This document shows positions 24,933 through 36,266 of a DNA stretch of 64,000 nucleotides, piece by piece. The DNA comes from Terebella lapidaria. Lineage: Eukaryota > Annelida > Polychaeta > Terebellida > Terebellidae. The stretch lies in contig OX424561.1 of NCBI GenBank assembly GCA_949152475.1, forward strand, positions 18,594,481 through 18,658,480, read 5' to 3'. The translations under genes and the position numbers were made by a program. Below the pieces are notes generated by a model, which was given only the letters and a program-made list of their open reading frames with translations, did not search any database and was not told the DNA's origin. The first letter of the stretch is position 1. Each line of letters begins with the position of its first letter.

Positions 24933-26195
24933 TTGAAACAAAAACCAATGGCATATCAATATCATAATCAGCTCCTCGATAGTCGCCAATCTGCTTATCG
25001 TAAGCACTACTCGACAGAAACCGCACTTGTTAGGGTATACAATGACCTTCTCACCCAGTTAGACAGAGGTCACAATGCTGCACTCATCCTCCTCGACTTG
25101 AGTGCAGCTTTTGATACCGTCGATCACTCTGTTCTTCTTCATCGACTGCACTCAAGGTACGGCATCACAGGCACGGCTTTGAAGTGGTTCAGTTCATACC
25201 TCCAAGGCAGGACACAATCCGTGTCAGTCCGCGGAACCACATCTGACCCGAGGTCACTGGCATGTGGAGTTCCCCAGGGTTCCGTACTAGGTCCTGTTTT
25301 GTTCAACATGTACACAGGACCGATCGGCGATATCATCTCCAGCCATCACTTGCAACATATGACATATGCTGACGACACGCAGATATATGTTACTGTACAT
25401 GATCAATGTGACCTCGACAACATCAACAGATGTCTAGAGGACATTCGTTACTGGATGGGAAGTAATATGTTAAAGCTGAATGACGGTAAAACTGACCTGA
25501 TATTGTTCTCATCCAGACACAGGACTACATCTGATATCAGTGTTACCATTGGTGAGACAGAAATCAACTGTTCTTCGGAGGTCAAGAACCTGGGTGTCTT
25601 ACTTGATCGGCACCTGAACATGGACGTCCACATCAAACGAATTGTACGCACTGCATCTTCCATGTTGCGATACATTGGACGTTTGCGAAAATACCTGGAT
25701 ATCAAATCCACTGAGAGGTTAGTCCATGCCTTCATCACATCCAGGGTGGACTATTGCAATGGTCTACTAGTGGGACTCCCTTCGATAAGACTTCAACATC
25801 TTCAGAGGTTACAAAACATTGCAGGCCAGATTGTTGCAAGAACTCGCAAATACGACAATATCACGCCCGTCTTGCAACAACTCCATTGGCTCCCCGTCCA
25901 GTACCGCATCCAGTACAAGGTACTGTTACTGGCATTCAAGTGTCAACGTGGCATTGCCCCAGATTACCTGGTTTCCCTCTTGACGCCATGCAGCTCCAGC
26001 AGAGTCCTTCGATCCTCCTCCCAGGCCAAGTTACAAGTTCCCAGAGTACGAATGTCATATGGTCAACGTTCTTTCTGCTATGCAGCTCCACAACTCTGGA
26101 ACAAGCTTCCACTAGAACTACGTAACTGTGATGATATTGAGCGTTTTAAATCTGGTCTTAAGACATTTTTGTTCAAATGTGCCTTTGGTGTTTAA
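24933..26195 (+). CDS. Reverse transcriptase of a 5'-truncated L2/CR1-like LINE
   Basis: The 420-codon open frame (TTG at its start; first ATG at 24948) encodes the palm and thumb of a LINE reverse transcriptase, which copies the element's RNA at a nicked target. Visible motifs are ILLDLSAAFDTVDH (about residues 52-65), CGVPQGSVLGPVLF (111-124), the catalytic YADD (145-148) and NMLKLNDGKTDLILF (188-202). A C-terminal LHWLPVQYRIQYK block is typical of the L2/CR1 group. The apurinic endonuclease and the reverse-transcriptase fingers are missing. The protein could not mobilise alone, yet no stop or frameshift interrupts the rest, which suggests a fairly recent insertion. Confidence 0.85.
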   Translation: MKQKPMAYQYHNQLLDSRQSAYRKHYSTETALVRVYNDLLTQLDRGHNAALILLDLSAAFDTVDHSVLLHRLHSRYGITGTALKWFSSYLQGRTQSVSVRGTTSDPRSLACGVPQGSVLGPVLFNMYTGPIGDIISSHHLQHMTYADDTQIYVTVHDQCDLDNINRCLEDIRYWMGSNMLKLNDGKTDLILFSSRHRTTSDISVTIGETEINCSSEVKNLGVLLDRHLNMDVHIKRIVRTASSMLRYIGRLRKYLDIKSTERLVHAFITSRVDYCNGLLVGLPSIRLQHLQRLQNIAGQIVARTRKYDNITPVLQQLHWLPVQYRIQYKVLLLAFKCQRGIAPDYLVSLLTPCSSSRVLRSSSQAKLQVPRVRMSYGQRSFCYAAPQLWNKLPLELRNCDDIERFKSGLKTFLFKCAFGV

Positions 26196-26365
26196 AATGT
26201 TTCTTTCTAGTCTGGTTCTAATCTGTATATTGTTTGTTTTACATTGTTTTCATTATGTACCGTTTTACCACATTGTATTAATATTACCATGTCCAGCGCA
26301 ATGAGAGTTTTTGCTGTATTGCGCTTTACAAGAATAAATTATTATTATTATTATATTATCTAATC
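24933..26365 (+). mobile_element. L2/CR1-like LINE, 5'-truncated, with TTA microsatellite tail
   Basis: After the stop codon at about 26195, the untranslated region runs to GCGCTTTACAAGAATAAATT and then a (ATT)n tract ending near 26360. A tail of this form is known from L2-type LINEs. The insertion lies in the 23.3-27.9 kb stretch of copy I that has no counterpart in copy II, where blocks A and B are nearly contiguous near 57100-57180. Target duplications could not be identified. Confidence 0.8.
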
Positions 26366-27555
26366 GTTGCCGAGCGAACGCCCGTTGAAAAAGTAAGGCA
26401 GATCTCATATGTATTGCATGTCCCAAGGACATGTGATGGCCTACTCTACCACATATCCCCCGGGGCATCGTCGAATTCCACCAAGCCCACGGGTCCATCT
26501 TACCCAGATACGGGCGATATCAAAAAATAAGTATTGCTAGGAAATCAGGAACTGAGTGACGACCACATTTTTAAGGAAACTGGCAAAATGGATATTCCTT
26601 TCATTTCTCAACAAGGTAGTTAAATGTATAATAGGCTCATGTAGTCTGTGCCTGCCTGTTTGGTATATGTGATTGGTTCATGGTCTACGCAATAACAGTC
26701 AGGATATGTCCAGTATTGCCCACATACAATCTCGATCTGCTGTTCAATAACTTGATTGCAGGATGATCAATAGATAACAACACACGTAAGCCTACAGCTT
26801 CTAAAGATTAGTCACTTTGTTCAAACAATGAATGTAAAAAAAAAATAGGCCCCTACTTCCCTTGTCAGATTCTTTTTGCAACATATTGTAGGCTCATATT
26901 ATCATTGCAACACCACTCTCTGCTTGCAATCAATGTCATCACACTTCACAACCGAATCACATGTCTCTTTAACAACATACAAAAAAGTAATACAAGATCG
27001 CGTCTCTTCCGCCTGAAACTTTTAGAGCTATGAAATGCATAGAATGCACCAGCGAGCGTCTTATATCATGTATATCGATGGTTTCTGGGGCCCGCCTAGG
27101 GCCCCAGCCGGGCCTATTGCACGTCTCCCCTAGCTGGGACTGGGAGTACACTTTCGTTTACGTCTGTGCACGCCCCTGAAGTCTGAAGCCATTTCTATTG
27201 GCATCTGCACTCACTGTAACTTTAGTTTAGAACTGAAGCACAATTGTGGTTAAGGTAATAATGCAGTTGACACATGCATCCATTATTGCGCCTTAATCTA
27301 AGCTGGACCCTGTTTGGTACACATTTTGCTGATCAGTAATATCTTGCTTGCTGCCGGCAGTTGTGCGTGCGTGAGTATGGAATAATCAGGAATTTGTTAA
27401 TAGATATCTAGTGATTAATCCAATTTCAAGATCAAGCCTATTTTATGATCATGTGCGCAAATGTACGTTAAAACGTTCTGCAGTTGTCTTGGCATTGTCT
27501 GGTACTTTGTCAAGAGTATCGTACCGAGATGGGTGAACCACATATTGGCTAATGT
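26366..27555. other. Unassigned intergenic sequence
   Basis: No supported gene. A GC-rich patch at about 27085-27150 (GGGGCCCGCCTAGGGCCCC) resembles the 'tctggggcccgcctaa' text of the GC-rich element at 48108-48466. It may be a remnant of that family. Confidence 0.3.
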
Positions 27556-27559
27556 ATAA

Positions 27560-27850
27560 AAATTAATATGGAACGAACACCCACAAGGTATGCCGAGCGA
27601 ACAAAATCGAGTCCGTTATCCAATCTCAAAGTCAAATATCAGGTAAAATCGACAACATTGTATGGGAATTTCATGATCCTCTATTATATGGCCATAGGGA
27701 GGTGAAATCAGGTGTTCCGGAAAGAGTGAGCGTTTCCTGCCCCACTTGAGGCACTCGTCATGAATTCCAAAACATTAACATGCAAAAAGTTCTTGCTGTT
27801 GTTGACCGATTTAGTGTACTTATCAACCAGATAGTGATGACGTCCATAGA
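27560..27850 (+). repeat. Fragment of block C
   Basis: The sequence aligns by eye with 36860-37150. Shared text includes 'gtccgttatccaatctca', 'gaggtgaaatcaggtgttcc', 'agagtgag' and 'gatgacgtccatagaatt'. It sits directly before block B copy I, out of the A-B-C order, so it is a displaced piece. Confidence 0.65.
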
Positions 27851-28228
27851 ATTACTTGAACGCAGCTAGCTTTGAATGCGTATCAACCTATTACTGCGTG
27901 GGTAGGCTTTTCAATACCAGAAGGATCCCTCGAGGAGAACTTGATGCCGTTATGAGATCTGACAGAAGAAACTAAGCCCTTTCATTCGAGTTATTGTCGA
28001 CGTCAATTTAAAGTTGTGTAAGGCGGGCAGTGTGTAAAGAACAGGAAGTGATTTTTCAACCAGCGTCGAGCATGTTTTAATACATCTTGTGGGTGAGCAA
28101 GCTATATTTATCAAGAATTATTCATAACTGAGAAATTATATTAGAGGATGGTATCCGGTTTTCCAGTGACGTACATGATTTGTTCGCATCAGTTCTTCTT
28201 AATTGAAGAATTTTATTCGAAGGCTAGT

Positions 28229-28552
28229 TTTAGCTCTTTCTGATAAAAAAAATACTCATTCTAATCACTTCAAACAGGATCTCATGAATAACAAAAACAA
28301 CTGGCGTCATAGGATATATATCAATTGTCATTGCAAGTAACTTGAATAGTTTTTATTTCAGGGTGTCTGGTTTAAAAATATAGATGGTTTATACCTCATT
28401 CTGATAAAACATACTCATTCTAATCATTTCAAACAGGATCGCATGAATGACAAAAACAACTGGTTCCATAGGATATATATCAATTGTCATTGCAAGTAAC
28501 TTGAATAATTTTTATTTCAGGGTGCCTGGTTTATAAAATATAGATGGTTTAT
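28229..28552 (+). repeat. Tandem duplication, two ~162-bp units
   Basis: The first unit runs about 28229-28392 and the second about 28393-28552. Both run from TCTGATAAAA to TATAGATGGTTTAT with few differences. Block B copy II has a single unit (about 57530-57700), so the duplication followed the large-scale one. Confidence 0.85.
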
Positions 28553-28872
28553 CTATCCAGTAGAAATGGTAAAACAGAATTCGTAAAATATTATCCGCAT
28601 CGTTTGAAATGATGCGTGGTTAGCTTTCACAAACAAGCAATCGCCACTCTTTCTCTGCTAACCTTGAGCAGTTATTGTTATGTTGGGCATGGGGCATTTA
28701 TCAAGTAATCGAACTTGGTAAATTTATATACATATTCTGCATTTTGTTGCATATTTAATGATACCATGCGGTTTATGATATAGATGACATACAAGTCAAA
28801 GATGGAGTATTTGCATTAGCCAAAGTATCTAGATTAACTATTGAAGTTTTGTACTGAGCTTATATACGTTCA

Positions 28873-28935
28873 TTACCCTCGCCCCGATAGGGGCAGAGGG
28901 TATTGCAATTGGGTCTGTCCGTTTGTATGTCTGTT

Positions 28936-28967
<32 letters not shown>

Positions 28968-30304
28968 CGCGCGCATATCTCAAAGGAGAATGGTCCGATC
29001 AACATGAAACTTATAGGGATGAAGCGGTATCTCAGTGGCTCGGTCCTCCTCAAATCTGGTCGAAATCGGACAAAAACTGTTGCCATGGCAACGGAAAATG
29101 TAAAAATCAATAATTGACCATAACTCCAGTTCTATTCAAGATAAATTTTTCTAACTAATTTTGTATTTTTCTATGGCCAATTCCTGATCATCTGATATAT
29201 GGCACGTGGTCGTACGACCAAAACTCTCCATTATCGCCCGATGTCGAAAAATTGGGGTCACGGTTTCAATTTTTTTTGGCCAGCGACGTTTCAGTGCAAA
29301 TGTCTGCGCTCATAACTCAAAGGCAAACGACCCGATCGATTTGAAATTTATAGGGCAAGAGTGCTATGGTGCTGGCTCATTCCCTTCAGAATTTCGCCAA
29401 AATCGAATGAAAACGGTTGCCATGGCAACGGAAAAAAGAAAATCACATAATTGGCTTTAACTCCGGTTCTAATCAATATTAATTTTTCCAAATATTTTTG
29501 TATTTTTCTTTGGCCATTTCCCGATCGTATGGTGTACGACCGATGGCCGTACGACGAAAACTCTCCATTATCGCCAGATGTCGAAAAATTGGGGGTCACG
29601 ATTTCAGTTATTTTTGGCCAGCGACGTTTCAGTGCAAATGTCTGTGCTCATAACTCAAAGGCAAACGGTCCGATCGATTTGAAATTTATAGAACTAGAGT
29701 GCTATGATGGTGGCTCAGACCTTTCAAAATTTTGCCAAAATCGGATGAAAACGGTTGCCATGGCAACGGAAAAAAGAAAATCACATAATTGGCTCTAACT
29801 CCGGTTCTATTTGATATTAATTTTTCCAACTATTTTTGTATTTTTCTTTGGCCAATTCCCGATCGTTTGGTGTACGACCGATGGTCGTACGACGAAAACT
29901 CTCCATTATCGCCGGATGTCGAAAAATTGGGGGTCACGATTTCGGTTATTTTTGGCCAGCGACGTTTCAGTGCAAATGTCTGCGCTCATAACTCAAAGGC
30001 AAACGGTTCGATAGATTTGAAATTAATAGGGCTGGAGTGCTATGGTAATGGCTCAGTCCCTTTCAAATTTTGCCAAAATCGGGTGAAAACGGTTGCCATG
30101 GCAACTGAAAAAATAAAATCACATAATTGACTATAACTCCGGTTCTAATCAATATTAAATGTTCAACCTATTTTTGTATTTTTCTTTGGCCAATTCCCAA
30201 TCGTATGGCGTACAACCGATGGTCTTAAGACCAAAACTCTCAATTATCGCCCAATTTCAGTGACTAAATCTGAAGGGCGAGGGTCTGCAATCTCTGATTG
30301 TCTC
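28873..30304 (+). mobile_element. Satellite-bearing composite element, family 1, copy 2 (four ~338-bp units)
   Basis: It begins TTACCCTCGCCCC-GATA-GGGGCAGAGGG, then TATTGCAATTGGGTCTGTC and a (CTGT)n/(TTTG)n microsatellite. It ends GACCCTCGCCC-inverse, CTGCAATCTCTGATTGTCTC. RFX-type GTTGCCATGGCAAC palindromes lie at 29079, 29416, 29754 and 30092. Block B copy II has an uninterrupted counterpart (CGTTCATATTTAGTGCATTC at about 57742), which fixes the boundaries and shows no long target duplication. Orientation is opposite to copies 1 and 3. Confidence 0.85.
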
Positions 30305-32696
30305 GTTTTTAATGCATTCAGAACATTTGTTTGCCCACAGTGTGTCTTACCGATTTCCAATGTATCAAAACACCATTGGCGATTTAACTCTTCAGAGAAT
30401 GCGTCAAAAGACGGGGACAACGGTTCATCATAAAATAGCTCTTATTGTCACCCTTACCCAGTACCCCTGCCAATCTATTCTATTAGCATGTATAGGGCTT
30501 GTATGTCAACACCATGAGTGACATAAGTACGCTCACTCTGTCATGTTGTTTTTGTAAACATACCTGTTTCCTCCTCACATTGATAATGCAACCTCGCGGC
30601 ATATCATCATATAATGATGATAACCATCATAACTGAGGAAAAACATGGATATAAACTTTCGAAAACACCCACTCGATTTTGCTGAGTGGACATATGTACA
30701 TTCGAAGCAAAAGTCACAGCATAACTAATCGCAAGATGTCAACGTAAAATCTTGACTGCGAGCGATCGAATGCCAGAGCCATACGGGAAAGTTGGATTGA
30801 ATGGACTGCCCATCACAGCAAGCAAACCGAAATTTGTAACTTTGACCAGGCAACCTTCGGGTGTAGACCGTGTCCTTAGAGCATCGACACGCCACAGGCG
30901 AGCTGCGAGACAATAATGAATTTCGAAACCCCCAGTTCATATAGTGTTTCTGTATGTGCGCCATAAGTATCAAACACAATGCGATCAATGTTTGAACACT
31001 ACATATTTGTGGGCCACATCCGTGGGCGAAGGACTATTTCTGAACAAATCATGTTCCTATATCTCGCACACTGCATCGATTCCTCGTTCTGAGGTTATGC
31101 GGTCAGTATTTCACAGAGAAAAAATATTTCGCTCATTATGTGTCAGCACCAGCTTCCAAAGAGTTCGCGTTTCAGCGTTAACAACAACATGACCTGACCC
31201 TCAAACAAAAGAACTATGTCGGCCATGCTCTGTGCCATTTTGCAGGGTGCTAAAGGCTCGGCCTGGAATTGGCGACACGGTGCTGGGAAAAACACAAACC
31301 AAACTCAAAATAAAATGCCATATGCTTATCAACACGCAGGGATAAATGAAAAATCATGAAGTGTGTCACAAACTGTGTCACAAGTGAGTTCAAGATCGTC
31401 TCGTGAACTTAGGGGTATTGAAGCGAAGGGGATGTTTCACAATAGCATTTCACTTCTGTTCATGGTCGTTTGTTCGACGTCAAGAACACAATTATTTTCT
31501 GGTTATAATTGGATATTTTGTGCTTGGGTTTCGATTTCGATTTTATGTTCACTGTACCTACATATTCTCAGTGACTCACAACAACTCATTACTCGCGAAT
31601 AGGTTACCAACCTGCACTCCAAATCATTTACAAAGTAAATATATATAAGCAATGATTAGCTTACATTAATGTTTGTTCGTTACGCAGAAATGGGTTGAAT
31701 GTTTTGTCAATGAGGCCTATATCATACGAACATAGATATAGATTTTATGGGAGGTATTTTCTCTGGTGCAATTATTGCCATCTTGAAGGGGTAGAAAAGT
31801 GCCCGATATTGATTTCCCAGATTAAGGACCGTGAATATATCCGCTGTAGAACGATTGACTTTATGGTATAACTGACCTCTGGGAATATGAAACCTCAGTT
31901 TGTTGTCTGATGAGGTTTACCTATTCATGTATTCCTCGAATAACTGACGTGCCCTTGCCGGTAACCTTTCAATTGCTCTAAACATTAATGTCCACTAGAA
32001 AAAAAACACTGCAAATGAAGCTGCATGAACAAAAACGAAACTGCATGAACAACAATGTGAACGTCAACAACAAAATGATGATCGGAACTTCAAAATTCAA
32101 ACTGAATCACCCCACAATCCACACAGACTTTCATGAATAATTCTCTGAACAGTTTTCTATCATGTACATAAAACTAATGTCAGTTCTCCACAGAATGGTA
32201 CCGTCTTTGGAACCCAATTGTACGCTATTGATTTAAGTGACTTTATGTTTAAATGATTGGTAGGTGTAAATTCTTCACTGTATTTCTTAAAAGACCCATT
32301 CAATAGTCCATATATACGTTGTGGGCACATTGACTCAAGGCCAATTTGAATTTTGCTCTTGAGTTCTTCATTAGCTCAAACACAATACCCGATCTAGGTT
32401 TATTGTGGTTTCGAAAACCTAATATAGGCATCACGAGCCGCATCGTGTAGTTCCTCAACATGTTCCTTGAAAAAACGGAGACACTGATAGTTTCTCTTAT
32501 TATTGCCATAAGAGATATTGTTTGTCTGCACCTGTTGTTCACAGGCAGGTAAAGTTGAGATAATGAGTGAATGAATAACGTTTATTTTACATCGCATAAA
32601 GTCAAATCACATACATTGTAATATTATACAAACATGTATAGTGACACAAGTTCCATGAGCTTCTGTGCGATGATATTAAAATGTCAACAGCAATCT

Positions 32697-33416
32697 TTAG
32701 AAATTCGTGGAATAATAATATAAAATTCTGGTTAAAAACAGTTCAGTTTTGAGGAAATGTACACTTTTATGAGTCAGCCATTCTTTAATATTTATCTTAA
32801 ATCGAGACAGCGAGTTTGTATTCTTTGCATTATGTTCTAATAGGTTCCAGAGTTTGCAAGCCAGATAGCGAAAGGAATGATAACCATATGTCTTAGACTT
32901 ATATTTAGGAATGACGAATTTGCTTGGATCCCTTAGACTATATTGAGAAACATGTTCTTGTAGCAAATTACACAAATAGGTAGGTACAATAATATGCCTG
33001 ATTTTGAAAGTTTCAACAGCTAATACATAAATACAACGTTTATAGATATCAAAGAAATTATCTCTTGCTAACAGTTCATCAAACTGAGACACTTTGTCGT
33101 TATTGACAAGTCTGATTGTTTGCTTATTAATCTTGTCTAACTTTTTAAGGTTACTTTTATTAGTAAACATCCATACACATGTACAATAGTTAAAGTTTGA
33201 GATAATATAAGAATTGTAGATACATATGCGACTCTTACAGTTATGATTACTATTAATTCGAGAGAGCGCATTTACCTGCTTAGCGGTTTTTGAACAAACA
33301 TTGTCCACACGTTTGTTAAAATTTAGTTCCTGATCCAACTCAACTCCCAAAACATTCATAGAATTCAATCCCACCAGTGTAACGTCATTTATGATTATCG
33401 TGTGCTCCGTGGACAA
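32697..33416 (-). pseudogene. LINE reverse transcriptase, thumb and C-terminal region
   Basis: A 239-codon frame continues after the palm. NVLGVELDQELNFNKRVDNVCSK matches the 'LGV.LD..L.F..HI..' block, followed by KSRICIYNSYIISNFNYC. The end, YKSKTYGYHSFRYLACKLWN, is typical of the C-terminus of CR1/Jockey-group LINE proteins. The start at 33416 is arbitrary. Confidence 0.8.
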
Positions 33417-33481
33417 TATATGTTTACCAAAAAAACTAGCTGGAATTTATTGGGATTAGCTCTCATCAGGTTATATTCGAA

Positions 33482-33664
33482 CTATTCAATCACCTTAAGG
33501 ACGTCGCATTCGAGCGTAGATTTGACATCTGCTATATTCTTGTCTATATGTGACAAGGTATTGTCATCCGCATAATTATAGATTGTGCATTTTGTATTCA
33601 GATACAGCAAGTCATTAATAAATATATTGATCAAGACAGGTCCAAGTATCGACCCCTGGGGCAC
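33482..33664 (-). pseudogene. LINE reverse transcriptase, catalytic palm
   Basis: GVPQGSILGPVLINIFINDL, followed by YNYADDNTLSH, gives the catalytic YADD. The frame closes at 33482 with a stop, so the palm is cut off from the C-terminal part. A stop also lies upstream, before SYICNRS. Confidence 0.85.
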
Positions 33665-33815
33665 ACCCTTTTTACTGGTGACCCACTCGCTTGAAATGTC
33701 ATCGATCTTGACCCTTTGTGAACGATTGCATATATATGATTATATAAATTCACAAGATTCTATGTCCAAGCCATATTTGTGCAGTTTAGCCAAGAGCATG
33801 CCATGTGGGATGCAA

Positions 33816-34067
33816 TCAAATGCTTTGATTTTCAATTGCTTTTGCGCCAATATATACATTTTGGTCTAATGCTAGTCGCCAGTCTTCCGTTAAAAGAGTT
33901 GGAATGTCTTTGCATCCGTGACCTTTTCTGAAGCCAGATAATAGAGGGTGGAAAATGGCATCAGTAAAATTTTTGAACTGGTTGTTTATTACCCGTTCAA
34001 AAAATTTTGAGAATACTGTCAATAGATTAATGGAGCGGTAATTGTCTTTTTCCAACTTGTCTTTCAT
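33816..34067 (-). pseudogene. LINE reverse transcriptase, fingers region
   Basis: NYRSINLLTVFSKFFERVI and FHPLLSGFRKGHGC match the 'NYRPISLL...K..E..I' and 'Q.GFR.G..T' blocks. The frame then degenerates (IGAKAIENQSI) where GAIAIDLSKAFDCI would be expected. KAFDCIPHGML is readable in another frame directly after. Confidence 0.8.
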
Positions 34068-35173
34068 TTTGTTTGAATACTGGTCGGATGATTGATTTTT
34101 TTTAGGTTTTCAGGGAACACGTTATGACGTATACATACATTTATGAGGGTAGTAATTGGAGTCACTAATTCGTATTTTAGTGATTTCACAAAAATTGGGG
34201 GTAATGTGTCATACCCAGGTGCTTTTTCTTTCTTCAAGTCATCTATAATTTTGATGACTTCAGCCGGGTTAATTTCAGAAAATTTAAATGGGCAATATCT
34301 GTAATTGGCACCTATTGACACCACCGATGGGTGATATTTATATGACTCTATTATATCAGCCAGAGGTTTTGTCATGTCCTCTGGTGCTCCAATATCATCT
34401 CCTATTGACGCAAAAAACTTATTAAGTGTATCACAGATTAATCCTTTATCAGTGAGTAAATTGTCATTGTCCCGCAGCATATTATCATCATCCATGCAAG
34501 AGCTATTCGAAAAAAATGGCTTAACCGTTTTCCAGAAATGCGCATTGTAATTCCCATTTCGGCAGCGCATGATCAAGTATCTATGTACAAAGGTACGTTT
34601 GATTCTGATCACCCTATTTCGTTTCTGTTTATAAAGCGCATGATGATGTTTAGATCGTGATTTGTAGTATTTATTCCGAAACATATTTCGGATATATATT
34701 GCAGACCTTAATTCGCTTGTCATAGTTGGAAAATCGTTTTGCTTTCGTATTTTTGTTTGCAGAGGGCCAAGATAATTGAAGATTTTCATCATAGTGTCAT
34801 GAAATTCAGCGAATGCTTTGTTTGGATCAGGATCTAATACATACATATTTTCCATCTCAAGAGCTTCTCTAACCTTGTCATAATCTATCTGATTCACCTT
34901 GCGGTATTTTATAGTTTTAGAACATGGTTTAGGTACATGCTTCCTCATGACAGCACCAATGAGATTATGAAAATCAGAGATTCCTATATCAAATGAGAAA
35001 CTTTTCATAAAGCGATTTTTCTGGTTTGTTAGAAAAACGTCAATCAATGTAGGCTTTGATGACTGATAACATGTTGGTGACGTTATGATATTATTTAGGT
35101 CATATACAGACATGCAATTGTTCAGTAGACATGGATGCAGCAAATTGAAATTCAAATCACCAACCAAGATCAC
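34064..35173 (-). pseudogene. LINE endonuclease C-terminal half and start of the reverse transcriptase
   Basis: The start reads ILVGDLNFNLL (the GD.N endonuclease block) and is followed by SKPTLIDVFLTN. GISDFHNLIGA is a variant of the SDH block with F in place of the usual H. The latter part, NPAEVIKIIDDLKKEKAPGYD, is the opening of the reverse transcriptase. The frame ends near 34064 in an A-rich run, where the true continuation (KSIIRPVFKQ) is in the next frame. Confidence 0.8.
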
Positions 35174-35742
35174 ATTTTAATAATTCTGTCGAACATATCA
35201 TGAAAAAACTTTTTGAAATCAGCATTATGTACAAGTGGATTCTTGTATGAGTGGATGAAAGCCCATTTATCACCTTTGTCTAATACGAGTTCCAAGCACA
35301 TCATTTCAATGTCAGGATGTGAATTACTTATTTCAAAATTAAGCTGCCTATGGGGGATATTGTTTGTAACAAAAACCAGCAGTCCTCCAATGTTTTTCCT
35401 TTTATCTTCTCTGAACACAGAGTACCCTTGGACATTAAACAGGGCATTGTTGTCTGCTGAGTCCAGTTTACATTCACTAAGAGCTAGAATATCAACATAT
35501 TTATGCTCTAGAATATATTTAATCTCATGAAATTCAGTGCGCAGTCCATTCACATTTAGATGTGCATACAAAATATTATAGGAATATTGAACTTTCAGAG
35601 CTTTCAGCTCAGTACACATATTCATACCATCACCTGCTATATCATCTACAGTCATAATGGTATCATCATCATGTACACTATGATGGCTATCATATAGCCT
35701 GTTTTGCATGTTATTGGCAGGAACAGCAGTTATGCAACTCAT
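35170..35742 (-). pseudogene. LINE apurinic endonuclease, N-terminal half
   Basis: The reading AHLNVNGLRTEFHEIKYIL, then DILALSECKLD, matches the N..GL..K...I / D.....E..L signature of LINE apurinic endonucleases, which nick the target DNA. A further block reads GGLLVFVTNNI. The frame is lost at about 35170 by a one-base shift (AAAATGTGATC), after which the protein continues in another frame as VILVGDLNFN. Confidence 0.8.
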
Positions 35743-35760
35743 GTCTATTGGTGCATTTAT

Positions 35761-36198
35761 TCAGCTAAGGATGCTATGACTATATGAGTCATCCAGCAAA
35801 TTGGTCACATTTTGACATTTATCAGGTACTGGGGAAAATATATTGGTGACAAACACATTATCACAAGGGGGTTCATTGCTTTGGCTAGAATTATCCAGTA
35901 GACACTTATTTTCATTACCATCATTCTCACAATCAGTATCATTAAAAGACTGCCACTCAATAATGCCATACAAATCATTTATAATCACACTTGCATTCAT
36001 ACCGTCACAACTGATATCACTTATTGCAACATGTGCGTCAGATATATTTGAACTCACATTGTTCTTGCTATTACTATTATAACAAGGCAGATCACATGAT
36101 CCATCACATGGCAAGTTACATATATTGCACAAGTATGATAAAATAGAGTATAATGGAGTAAGGCCAGACCTTCTCTGGCTCTGTCTTAGTTTAAACAC
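35761..36198 (-). pseudogene. LINE N-terminal region of unknown role
   Basis: A 145-codon open frame precedes the endonuclease. It is rich in Asn, Asp, Ser and Cys (several CD/CDG pairs such as CNLPCDGSCDLPC). I see no zinc knuckle or other known motif. It may be a remnant of ORF1 or the N-terminal extension of ORF2. It is separated from the next frame by a stop near 35761. Confidence 0.45.
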
Positions 36199-36266
36199 AT
36201 TTTACTTTTGTGACCATATGACCAACACCTGTCACACTGGATAGGGATGTCATGCTTGCATCTGTT

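Larger units (their letters stand above)
27895..32300 (+). repeat. Block B, copy I, of the large tandem duplication
   Basis: The block aligns with 57181-61300. In one 150-bp stretch from the start (ACTGCGTGGGTAGGCTTTTC) I count roughly 15 differences, so about 90% identity there. Interruptions are a local 162-bp duplication (28229-28552) and the composite element at 28873-30304. I find no conserved open frame shared by both copies and no gene. Confidence 0.8.
32560..36200 (-). mobile_element. Decayed CR1/Jockey-group LINE with endonuclease and reverse transcriptase
   Basis: On the minus strand the order is: unknown N-terminal region, apurinic-type endonuclease, reverse transcriptase, C-terminal region, and a 3' end with AATAAA and a short ATTC-rich tail near 32565-32590. 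At about 3.6 kb it is nearly full length for the coding part. At least three frameshifts and one or more stops break it. It sits between the homology of blocks B and C in copy I. The parts are listed separately. Confidence 0.85.

Noticed and set aside
34064..35173. Short overlaps between successive LINE frames as programmed frameshifting or an operon-like layout
   Set aside because: The overlaps arise from alternative start codons in the frame calls. The protein motifs show ordinary one-base shifts, plus stops elsewhere, as expected for a decayed element.
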